This document shows positions 25,201 to 33,096 of a stretch of 34,305 bases of DNA, piece by piece; positions within the stretch are counted from its first letter, which is position 1; every line of letters starts with the position of its first letter. The notes beneath the pieces were generated by a model that was not told the DNA's origin, searched no databases, and was given only the letters and a program-made list of their open reading frames with translations. Both the position numbers and the translations under genes were made by a program. The DNA is taken from the NCBI GenBank assembly GCA_017621295.1, contig JAGATI010000007.1, positions 1-34,305 of the forward strand, given 5' to 3'. Source of the stretch: Clostridia bacterium. GTDB taxonomy: Bacteria; Bacillota_A; Clostridia; TANB77; CAG-508.

Positions 25201-25615
25201 GGGTACAAATAAAGCTAGCCAGATAGTATATCTTGATGATAAGACATCTATAGCTAATTTTGCTACTAACTATCAACCAATAAACTTCAATATACAGTCT
25301 GACTTCAACGGTGCATTCTTATTCCCTAATATAATAAGTAAAGAGACATTGCTGACAGAAGGTGGGGAGAAAGATTCAATATTTGTTGAAGTTGGTGAAT
25401 CAAAAGTCATCCCTATAACATTTGAATACTTTGTTGATGGTACAGATATGACAAAGATATCTAAGTCACTATATTTTGACTTAAGAAATTCTTTAGTATC
25501 TAATCCTAAACACTATATGATAGAGGTTACAGGAAATTATGACTATACTGCAACTGGTGACATATATTCTAATATAGACAACATAGGAATAGAAGATAAT
25601 GCAACTACACTTTAA
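22223..25615 (+). CDS. Large virion protein, 1130 residues (baseplate/tail-fibre connector candidate)
   Basis: The N-terminal ~95 residues are helical with a SLSSTASEVTI segment. A long central coiled coil (about residues 450-520: KNDINSKLQTIQDNINQVY, ERTSLQKQLNAIIDNINSK) is followed by fibronectin-like beta sandwiches: EVKYRIRGISDYTK, then IRVRYKINVGQPFVNIYTPWSDEYVMSFP. This is the build of phage proteins joining a baseplate to fibres. A second helical segment lies near 735-765 before more beta-rich sequence. No enzymatic motif is visible. It lies 24 bases after the 568-residue gene and 8 before the next, in one operon. The baseplate location is inferred from order and domain character. Confidence 0.8.
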   Translation: MITNNSLKEYYVKLQGLYDNAVNMLTAINQSLSSTASEVTITMHQDDGTVTTSRIPSFLYLENKLEQLDTNFSSLFNMPQSGEAWFGKTSGMYKLNFVRTNTAPIQPEFSTSNIYASMTDNNFLKDLVSPKTFLKIDVSNLPDNIESIYMKKIVFFNSDIFTALQQMNISTYEEYKAALYNFTAGADYEEYDSILQLPIRKDTYNSRFQIEEIPSKDIDNPWVDSSSGNVKKLSYKIRLNTLEYTDQEDTAVTFNIKVGDYLCLGNQLVIYRVKNVNYEDMTVIIEESVGHIALQSYYENTEMVLQIYNDDYSAYHYVQVPLEENPYICIFLGTISNNIRSLLSTGYLVDLNTIYIKDAGGNFIDDAYGNHMSYIDYYNKYCTNIGDLILGLTESAYPQTSNYNATTLNEIQEGSETQKFVTTTLDTESILRVVPINKHLTDDVTSDEIVNLHAQKNDINSKLQTIQDNINQVYTTIITTDFSQQVTITQQALQSQIQQYYTERTSLQKQLNAIIDNINSKAMDLRITGSEVKYRIRGISDYTKIEDYIRSISNDKVYVIGMDLEYKYKSTSKDTTTITVIDSNTFTDWIKLNNIDRQRKLVFNNAVSSFNLDFVEYNGTDNIIKWNQIDIPIQEGEDVVIRVRYKINVGQPFVNIYTPWSDEYVMSFPAEYQNNVEVTSIIDTNRDDSIKAAFSKTLIDEGYSEHVQNKVVSSEQIFYHQPENIYSGFNTAENNLISLKDKLTSMVNDIETYKTIIDNAANSKFEVYVTYDEYEILLSPNTINKINVYNSDHITDSFIKKDMNIVIKNTGDVRLNLYSIFPGNVDIPLICTNMQFYDEYIVHYERVPLFINNVLSGQYLGQWIYFRQDNVFTGEDIYFMDATQNDEDSKSIGLASNMKFDIYPARYLSNNNDQVLLGYRKRANNATESIDKIYWSSITVADNGEMLIYNPGFANAESINKIYESATLDTFIYSNYGETVIDNKYLMRFEDIKGTNKASQIVYLDDKTSIANFATNYQPINFNIQSDFNGAFLFPNIISKETLLTEGGEKDSIFVEVGESKVIPITFEYFVDGTDMTKISKSLYFDLRNSLVSNPKHYMIEVTGNYDYTATGDIYSNIDNIGIEDNATTL

Positions 25616-25623
25616 ATTTAGAC

Positions 25624-27381
25624 ATGGCAAATTATACAACATATAGTGATTTCTATAAAGTAAGCTTCATTACTACTAAGTCAATAAACATACCTAAATT
25701 GCTTAAGCAAACAGGTGGACTTATAATAATGTCAAATGAAGATGACATTAGATGTACAGTAAATCCCGATCATGGTGTTCACCATCCTAAGTCACTATGG
25801 TTCAGAGGTGATATGATTGCATCTGGATATGGAGCACTTTGTCAAGAAGAAAGAGACAATCTAACATATTTAGCTGGTACTTATACATCGTTGTTTACTG
25901 GTATAGATCAAGAGTTGACAGACATTTCAACATGGTTAAATACTTATTATGGAGAATTTCAAAATGCTATGTCTTATACCTATGGAGAGATTGATAGGGT
26001 AAAGCAAGAATCTTATTCATATTCAAGTTTGCAGATAAAGAATCTCATAGGTTGTGCTCCTGACTATCTTGACACACTTGGTGAAATTGCACATTGGCTT
26101 GAACATAATAAAGAGATTGGCATGGACACAATAAAGCATGTAAAAAATATTGCTAACTCTTATGTATGGTATAATGATGAAGTTGAAGCTAGCTATTGGA
26201 ATACAAAGACACCAGTTGATACTTCTTTAGTAAAGAACTATAATAAGTATGCATATATAGGTGAATATGGATGGGATGTAGAGCCAAATATAGTATATTA
26301 TGCACCTGGACATAAAGACAATACAGAAGGTGCTGTACTAGTAAAAGACAATAATGGCAACTATATAGTAAAAGTTCAAGAAAGAGATTCAGAAGGAAAT
26401 CTAATATTTTCTTATGACAATGCTGGAAATTTAATACCTGTATATAAGCAATGTTCATATGATCCAGGAAATGTTACTGACAGTTTTGAATCATTTAAGA
26501 CAGTGTATAGTGGAATAATAGCTATGAAGGACTATCAGACATCTACACATTATGCATACAATCCTACATTAGCAGACATTCTTGATTGTATTATAGAGCC
26601 CTATCCATATACTGCACCAAATGTTGAACTTATAGAATGTTTGCCTGCTTATGCAGAAGTTGGAGAAATGATAACTGTAACATCTTACTATAGATATTCT
26701 GTAAATGATGCACAATCTATATCTAAGATAAATGACAAATTTGTAAATTATACATACAATACATCCGGAATACATGTAGAGAATATACCTAATGTATCAA
26801 TAAATAGTATTGGAATAAATCATATACCTTATGACACTACTTATACTTATGCATATGGACCAGCAGTACAACAATATTATCCGCAACTTATAAGAAAGGG
26901 AATTCCTCAACTATGTGATGATGGAAAATGGATAAATTCAGGAATTGGTAATGGAATATTTGATGCCAAAGTATATGGATTACTTAAAGTATATGGAAAT
27001 GTATTAACACCTGGAAATTTAAATAATGTACCAAATTCTAAAGGAGAAATAAAGAGTGGTAATTCAGAATTCATATATGATTATGACAATGATGTTGTAA
27101 GAATAAATATGGGTAAGTTTGAATTCAATGAATCACATAATGTAGTATGGTTTGCAATACCTACTTCAATATATGAATATAGAGCTTACATAAGGAATAT
27201 TCATAGCAACATTATGAATCCTCTAAACATAAAGAACACCAGCGACATATTCACATTCTATACTCAAGCAACTAATATTAGCTGGCATGATAACATAAAG
27301 TATTCTGTATATTACGTCATAAACAATCGAAGTACTATGGCTAATGACTATGAGCTTATAATTGATCTTAAGAAGAAATAA
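25624..27381 (+). CDS. Tail-fibre/collar-type protein, 585 residues
   Basis: Residues 57-72 have KSLWFRGDMIASGYG, and residues about 138-160 have IKNLIGCAPDYLDTLGEIAHWL, two motifs often found in the N-terminal parts of phage tail fibres, where the second forms an alpha-helical trimerisation segment. Between them is a predicted coiled-coil helix (ELTDISTWLNTYYGEFQNA). The remainder (about 180-585) is beta-rich with Tyr and Asn, including NPTLADILD and YGLLKVYGN segments. It lies 8 bases after the 1130-residue gene and is followed immediately by a palindromic terminator, so it is the last gene of that operon. It could be a short fibre or the adaptor on which the two long fibres dock. Confidence 0.75.
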   Translation: MANYTTYSDFYKVSFITTKSINIPKLLKQTGGLIIMSNEDDIRCTVNPDHGVHHPKSLWFRGDMIASGYGALCQEERDNLTYLAGTYTSLFTGIDQELTDISTWLNTYYGEFQNAMSYTYGEIDRVKQESYSYSSLQIKNLIGCAPDYLDTLGEIAHWLEHNKEIGMDTIKHVKNIANSYVWYNDEVEASYWNTKTPVDTSLVKNYNKYAYIGEYGWDVEPNIVYYAPGHKDNTEGAVLVKDNNGNYIVKVQERDSEGNLIFSYDNAGNLIPVYKQCSYDPGNVTDSFESFKTVYSGIIAMKDYQTSTHYAYNPTLADILDCIIEPYPYTAPNVELIECLPAYAEVGEMITVTSYYRYSVNDAQSISKINDKFVNYTYNTSGIHVENIPNVSINSIGINHIPYDTTYTYAYGPAVQQYYPQLIRKGIPQLCDDGKWINSGIGNGIFDAKVYGLLKVYGNVLTPGNLNNVPNSKGEIKSGNSEFIYDYDNDVVRINMGKFEFNESHNVVWFAIPTSIYEYRAYIRNIHSNIMNPLNIKNTSDIFTFYTQATNISWHDNIKYSVYYVINNRSTMANDYELIIDLKKK

Positions 27382-27422
27382 TACAATAAAAGGTGGATGA
27401 TATCATCCACCTTTTATTGTAT
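27381..27422 (+). terminator. Perfect 42-bp palindrome acting as terminator
   Basis: Positions 27381-27401 and 27402-27422 are perfect reverse complements with no spacer (centre GATATC); the left arm contains AAAAGGTGGATGAT. It starts at the last base of the stop codon of the 585-residue gene. In RNA the inner bases would form the loop and the TTTTATTGT of the right arm the U-rich tail. Confidence 0.85.
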
Positions 27423-27437
27423 ATATAACTGGTACAT

Positions 27438-27445
27438 TATTTTTA
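27438..27445 (+). promoter_or_regulatory. Candidate late-class motif TATTTTTA
   Basis: TATTTTTAAATATACATAA, 37 bases before the ATG of the long fibre gene and just after the terminator of the upstream operon, giving the fibre its own transcription start. Confidence 0.5.
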
Positions 27446-27482
27446 AATATACATAAAGATAATCATTTTATATATTAAAGAT

Positions 27483-30400
27483 ATGCCTATAATTGAAGTT
27501 GACAACAAGAATTTATATGCAACATATAATGACAATATCATAGACTTTGGTGCATCATTTAGAAGATATAAGAAAATGCCTCTAGATGAGAGTGATGTCC
27601 AACAATCTTACAATATGTTGGAATCAGAAATGTCTAATGCAATTTCTCCAATATATAAGGGGCAAATAGTTTCTGTAACAAATCAAAATGTCCCAAATAC
27701 TGGATTGTCATATTCTCCAGGTGCTCCATATTATATAGGGAATGAAATAGGAAATAAGACATCATACTATGCTGATAGATTGATGACACTTTCTTATTTC
27801 AACTATATAGAAGCATCATATTATGTCAACAAATATCAGCTTGGATCTTATTATACCGGTGTAGGCAAATGGAACAACATAATTGTTGATCCTACAACAA
27901 GTAACATAATATATAATGCATATTCTGAAATATTCAATGATTATGTAAGCAATCATGCTGTTGGTGCATATTCTCATGTAGAAGGTTCTGGAAATACTGC
28001 AACAGAAAAGGCTACATATTCTCATGTAGAAGGCAAAGGAAATTTAGCTGATGCTAATGCTGTTAGTGTAGGTGGTACAAATAATAAGAACTATGGTGAT
28101 TCGTCTTTTATACATGGTACCGGCAACACTAACTATATGTCAGGTGAAAATTCTATAGTTGTAGGTAAAGGAAACATAAATAGCGGAAACTCATCATTAG
28201 TTACAGGTAATGATAATGAAAATACAGGTGATTATTCTCAAATAGCTGGAAATTCAAATGTAAATAGTGGTGTTAATTCTAATGTAATTGGAGAAAACAA
28301 CATTAATGATGGTGACAATAATTATGTAAATGGCTCAAACAACATATCTGCAGAAAATAGTGGCAATTCTATAACAATTGGTTCAAACAATAGCAATAAT
28401 GCAGAAAATACATTTGTTAGTGGACACAACAATGTAAGAGTAAATGGAGAAAACCATATAGTTAGTGGGCATGAAAATATTGTTGATGGATATTCAGATT
28501 CTGACATAGTATCTGGCAATTCAAATAAAGTTACATATACTAATGATACTTTAGTCATTGGTAGTGGAAATATTGTAAGTTATTCATATAATTCAATAAT
28601 ATCAGGTTCATTTAATGAAGTTACTGGAAACAATAATAATGTTTCAGGATTGAATAATAATGTAGTAGGAGCTAATAATGATGTTTCGGGTATTAACAAT
28701 AAAGCATATGGGAGTTCATCTGTTGTTACAGGTACAAACAACTATACAATAGCTTACAATTCTTTTGTTGGTGGTGAAGGAAATAACAATATTGGTGATA
28801 ATGTAATTATAAATGGCACCAACAATATCAATGAGGGAAATAGTTCACTTATTGGCGGCAATAATAATGTCAACAAAGGTGATAGTTCTATTGTATGGGG
28901 TGACAATAATACATCTAATTCCACTTATACGTTAATAATAGGCAACAACAATACAACATATGGTAATGCTGATGGATCTATTGTTGTTGGCTCACATAAT
29001 ATTGCATATCATGAAGGATCTATCATAGGGGGTTCTTATGCTATTACATCTGATGACACCATATTTGCTATAGGAATAGGTAAAGATGGAAATCCAAGTA
29101 ATGCTATAGAAATAATAGACAATCCATTCAATTCATATTCTACTACATATCTAAATGGTAATGCATTCAGCTATACATGGAAGAGAGACAATAATGGAAA
29201 TCTTGTTGGGTATCCTTCATTATTGATAAATGAAGACTATTTCAATACATATGGTGTGTCTTTTGATAAACTTGGTACTTACTATACCGGTGTAGGTAAG
29301 TTCTGGTTTAATGGATTTTCTTACAGCAATCAAATAGGCTCTTATGGAGAGATATTCAATGAATATGCTTATAATAGAGCATCTGGGTCTTATAGTCATG
29401 CTGAAGGTAAGAACACTTATGCATTAGGAAACTATGGATCACATGCTGAAGGTAATAGAACAATAGCTATTGGTGAGAACAGTCATGCTGAAGGTGCATA
29501 TACACAAGCAACACAAATGGCTTCTCATGCTGAAGGTAAGTTGTCTAAGGCTGTTAAAAATTATGCTCATGCTGAAGGCCTTGGTACTTACGCTGCTGGA
29601 TTAGGAGCTCACACAGAAGGTACTTATACATCAGCATATTATGATGGTGCACATGCTGAAGGTGCATATACAACAGTGAATACATATTATGGACATTCAG
29701 AAGGATTACTTTCATCATCAAATGGAACAGCTTCTCATGCTGAAGGCTATATGTCTTATGCTAATGGTGCATATACACATGCTGAAGGTGAAAATACTTC
29801 TGCAATTGGATTAGGATCACATTCGGAAGGTGGTGATACTTATGCAGAAGGTCAATATTCACATGCTGAAGGAATAAGTACTTTATCATATGGTGTTGGT
29901 TCACATGCAGAAGGTCAATATACAAAATCAAATGGATTGTATTCACATACAGAAGGAAGTAATACAATAGCTAATGGAAATAATGCTCATGCTGAGGGTG
30001 AGATTACAGAAGCAATAGGACGTAATAGTCATGCAGAAGGCAGTGGTGGAAAAGCATCTGGAATTGCTAGTCATGTAGAAGGAATTATGACAATAGCATC
30101 TGAAAACTATTCTCATGCTGAAGGAAATGCAACAACAGCTACAGGTGAAGGCTCACATTCTGAAGGCTATAATACCATTGCAAGAGGAATAAATTCTCAT
30201 GCTGAAGGTGCTGAAACTCAAGCAAATGGACAATATACTCATACTGAAGGTAGAAATACTAAAGCAATTGGGGTTGCTTCACATGCAGAAGGATATAATA
30301 CACAATCATTAGGCACAAATTCTCATGTTGAAGGTAATACCAATTATGTAGATGGCAATTCTAGTCATGGTGAAGGTGAATACAATATGACATATGGTGC

Positions 30401-33068
30401 ATCTTCTCATATACAAGGAAGTCATAACTACAATAATGGCAACTATTCAAGTGTAGAAGGTCTAAACAATATATCATATGCTATAAAGACACATGTTGAA
30501 GGTGAACATAATATAACATATGGTAAGCTTACACATGTTGAAGGATTGCATAATAGTCTTGTAAATGGTACATCAGATACAAGCATAAATTCTATGTCAA
30601 TGCCATCTTATGCACATGTTGAAGGAATATATAATACAACATCTGCAATGAATTCACATGTTGAAGGTATGACAAATACAATTGAATATAGTTCAATAAA
30701 TTCACATGTTGAAGGTGCATACAACAATATGTCTGGTACAATGTCACATATTGAAGGATGGCGAAACAATATTACAACTGCTGGTGCATATTCTCATGTT
30801 GAAGGTGCTTACAATATTGACAATGCTAGATATTCTCATGTTGAAGGTATAAAAAACACAGTAAATACTGTATATACTCACGCTGAAGGTGCAGGAAACA
30901 TAACAACAAATAATGCATCATATTCACATATAGAAGGTGTCAACAATACAATATATGGGGCATATTCTCATATAGAAGGATATAATTCTGTAACATATGC
31001 TGAAAATGTACATATAGAAGGTTCAACAAATAAGATACTTGCTTCAGGTAAATATGGACATGCTGAGGGTTGGGGCAATCAAATTGGTGGAAAATCTGCA
31101 CATTCAGAAGGCATAGGAAACATATCAAATGGTGAAGCTAGCCATACTGAAGGTTTAGCCAATAAGTCTACTGGAATGTATTCTCATGCAGAAGGTACTT
31201 ATACATTAGCTAATGGAATAGCTTCTCATACACAAAATAGAGCAACCCAGGCATATGGATCATACAGTTCTGCAAGTGGTCTATTTACTTATGTTTACAA
31301 TAATGCAGAATATGGCATAGGTAGATATAATAGATCATATACACCACAAGGTGACAAACTATATAGAAGTCATTATACACATGAATGGGATGGTACAACA
31401 TATACATCTAACTTAATATGGCCTGAATTTGAGAATGAAGGTGGTGGTGGTACAATATTCACTATTGGTGATGGTAGTGGAATATCTTATCAAGAAAATC
31501 CAAGCCATCCAACAACATATAGACACAACATAATGGAGATTCATAATGATGGTGCTATGGTTAAGCATTATTCATCATACTTTATGAATGACATATTTGG
31601 ACCAGTATCTTATACTTATGTTGAATCTCTTGGAATAAGTGCATATTTAAATACTGTATTAGCAGCATTACTTGAGAATCCTAAGTATATAAGACCAGTT
31701 GTTGGTATGGCGTTTAGAGCAACATCTGCAACATCATCAGCTGGAACACAAGGAACAGGCACTATAGGTAATGTAGGAAACAATACTACATTCTACACAT
31801 CTTCTCAGACATTTTCATTTGACTATGGACAAACAATTCAGCCTTACATAACTTTTAGGGCTGCATATGTTGCACCTAATATATCTGACTATGATCCTAT
31901 ATATCATACATGGCTTGGAAACAGACTTGGATATTCTGAAGGTGTTACACAAATATCTTACAACTATCATGTAAATGGTACAGGACCAAAGGTGTTGTCA
32001 AATACAAGCTATACTCCTGGAAGACATTCAAAATACTCTGGAACAAATAACTTAAAGAATGCTTATGCTATACCCGAAAATCATTGGGGATTGACATATC
32101 CTTATCTTAAGAAATCTATGACTGATGACTTAGGAATATTTAGTGGGGCATTATTTACATATGACAATAACAGTGGAAAGCAAACACTGACATATACTAC
32201 AGGAAATATAGCTGATGGAACAGTATCTAACTGGTGGGTATTTAAAGATTCAGTAACTTTGACATTACCATCTATAAAGCTTGGTACCGAAAACACATAC
32301 ACTATTGCTCAGTTGACAAGTTATAACTTTAAAGCTGCAACAAAGATGTATTTTCAACAGTTAGCTAATAAGAATACTTATGTATATAATGTTGGACTTG
32401 ATCCAACAACAGTATTTGGTGACACTTCATATATATCTGCAAACTATACATCAATGAATGTTACAACAAGATTTAGATACTTCTTTGGTACTGGTAATGC
32501 TATACCTAATGTTGGATGGACAATATTCAATATGACACAAACTGGATCTAAAGCATCAAGTTCTGGATATGCAGCATCTAACAACAATAAGATTGCCAGT
32601 GGGTGGTTTGATTCTATAGAGAATAATCATACATCTGCAAATGCTACCAAGACATTTAATGGAAATATAGCGGCTAGTGGTTCACCTAAGTATTTCTGGT
32701 TGGCTATTCCATCAGACGGAATAGGTACAAGTATAGATTCTAACAATATAACAAACATGACTACAGAAGTTGGAACATCAGATGCTTCTATAATAGGAGG
32801 AGCATTAAAAAATAATCCTATAGTATGTAGAATGATAAAGAATCCAACTGCACAAAGTATGGGTAACGCTTTTGTATACTATACAACAAGTGCAGGTAGT
32901 GGTGTACTTGATACTACATATTCAGCAAATGCTGGTATGGTATTGCGAAAAATTACCACTGTAAATACCATAGGTACATATGGAATAAAATATGACATAT
33001 ACTACATAGGTGGTTCTGCATCTATACCTACAGGTACAGTATACTTCACATTTAAGAGATTAAGATAA
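27483..33068 (+). CDS. Long trimeric tail fibre with YadA-type head repeats, 1861 residues
   Basis: Receptor-binding fibre candidate. Residues 1-160 are an attachment domain (YKGQIVSVT, SYYADRLMT, YQLGSYYTGVGKW) shared with the next gene. Residues 160-515 are short repeats with an Asn ladder (GxNNxNxGD-S-x-V-x-G). Residues 516-635 are a hinge that repeats the TYYTGVGKF and YGEIFNEYAYNRA signals. Residues 638-1260 hold about 45 copies of a 12-16-residue unit centred on SH[AVTS]EG, the YadA head / Hep_Hag repeat (PF05658), a left-handed beta-roll. Residues 1260-1350 have EYGIGRYNRSY and FTIGDGSG...HNIMEIHNDGAM, then a unique ~500-residue C-terminal tip, probably the receptor-binding part. There is no autotransporter anchor, as expected for a phage fibre. 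Confidence 0.9.
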   Translation: MPIIEVDNKNLYATYNDNIIDFGASFRRYKKMPLDESDVQQSYNMLESEMSNAISPIYKGQIVSVTNQNVPNTGLSYSPGAPYYIGNEIGNKTSYYADRLMTLSYFNYIEASYYVNKYQLGSYYTGVGKWNNIIVDPTTSNIIYNAYSEIFNDYVSNHAVGAYSHVEGSGNTATEKATYSHVEGKGNLADANAVSVGGTNNKNYGDSSFIHGTGNTNYMSGENSIVVGKGNINSGNSSLVTGNDNENTGDYSQIAGNSNVNSGVNSNVIGENNINDGDNNYVNGSNNISAENSGNSITIGSNNSNNAENTFVSGHNNVRVNGENHIVSGHENIVDGYSDSDIVSGNSNKVTYTNDTLVIGSGNIVSYSYNSIISGSFNEVTGNNNNVSGLNNNVVGANNDVSGINNKAYGSSSVVTGTNNYTIAYNSFVGGEGNNNIGDNVIINGTNNINEGNSSLIGGNNNVNKGDSSIVWGDNNTSNSTYTLIIGNNNTTYGNADGSIVVGSHNIAYHEGSIIGGSYAITSDDTIFAIGIGKDGNPSNAIEIIDNPFNSYSTTYLNGNAFSYTWKRDNNGNLVGYPSLLINEDYFNTYGVSFDKLGTYYTGVGKFWFNGFSYSNQIGSYGEIFNEYAYNRASGSYSHAEGKNTYALGNYGSHAEGNRTIAIGENSHAEGAYTQATQMASHAEGKLSKAVKNYAHAEGLGTYAAGLGAHTEGTYTSAYYDGAHAEGAYTTVNTYYGHSEGLLSSSNGTASHAEGYMSYANGAYTHAEGENTSAIGLGSHSEGGDTYAEGQYSHAEGISTLSYGVGSHAEGQYTKSNGLYSHTEGSNTIANGNNAHAEGEITEAIGRNSHAEGSGGKASGIASHVEGIMTIASENYSHAEGNATTATGEGSHSEGYNTIARGINSHAEGAETQANGQYTHTEGRNTKAIGVASHAEGYNTQSLGTNSHVEGNTNYVDGNSSHGEGEYNMTYGASSHIQGSHNYNNGNYSSVEGLNNISYAIKTHVEGEHNITYGKLTHVEGLHNSLVNGTSDTSINSMSMPSYAHVEGIYNTTSAMNSHVEGMTNTIEYSSINSHVEGAYNNMSGTMSHIEGWRNNITTAGAYSHVEGAYNIDNARYSHVEGIKNTVNTVYTHAEGAGNITTNNASYSHIEGVNNTIYGAYSHIEGYNSVTYAENVHIEGSTNKILASGKYGHAEGWGNQIGGKSAHSEGIGNISNGEASHTEGLANKSTGMYSHAEGTYTLANGIASHTQNRATQAYGSYSSASGLFTYVYNNAEYGIGRYNRSYTPQGDKLYRSHYTHEWDGTTYTSNLIWPEFENEGGGGTIFTIGDGSGISYQENPSHPTTYRHNIMEIHNDGAMVKHYSSYFMNDIFGPVSYTYVESLGISAYLNTVLAALLENPKYIRPVVGMAFRATSATSSAGTQGTGTIGNVGNNTTFYTSSQTFSFDYGQTIQPYITFRAAYVAPNISDYDPIYHTWLGNRLGYSEGVTQISYNYHVNGTGPKVLSNTSYTPGRHSKYSGTNNLKNAYAIPENHWGLTYPYLKKSMTDDLGIFSGALFTYDNNSGKQTLTYTTGNIADGTVSNWWVFKDSVTLTLPSIKLGTENTYTIAQLTSYNFKAATKMYFQQLANKNTYVYNVGLDPTTVFGDTSYISANYTSMNVTTRFRYFFGTGNAIPNVGWTIFNMTQTGSKASSSGYAASNNNKIASGWFDSIENNHTSANATKTFNGNIAASGSPKYFWLAIPSDGIGTSIDSNNITNMTTEVGTSDASIIGGALKNNPIVCRMIKNPTAQSMGNAFVYYTTSAGSGVLDTTYSANAGMVLRKITTVNTIGTYGIKYDIYYIGGSASIPTGTVYFTFKRLR
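27960..29027 (+). repeat. Coding repeats: Asn-ladder units in the fibre
   Basis: Degenerate tandem units of about 12-16 codons with GNNN/GxNN turns, encoding residues 160-515 of the long fibre. They differ from the SHAEG units that follow and are separated from them by a non-repeat hinge. Confidence 0.8.
29394..31262 (+). repeat. Coding repeats: SHAEG (YadA-head) units in the fibre
   Basis: About 45 degenerate tandem units, typically 14 codons (42 bases), each centred on TCTCATGCTGAAGGT or a close variant. They encode residues 638-1260. The first two thirds are mostly SHAEG, the last third mostly SHVEG or SHIEG with NN turns, so the array has two sub-blocks. Confidence 0.88.
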
Positions 33069-33096
33069 AATAAGACAATATTCAACATTAACATAT

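Noticed and set aside
882..33068. Alternative genetic code with TAG read as Gln (as in some gut megaphages)
   Set aside because: Four genes end in TAG at sensible places, and the 1578-, 1217-, 1130- and 1861-residue genes have no in-frame TAG, which would be unlikely if TAG were a sense codon.
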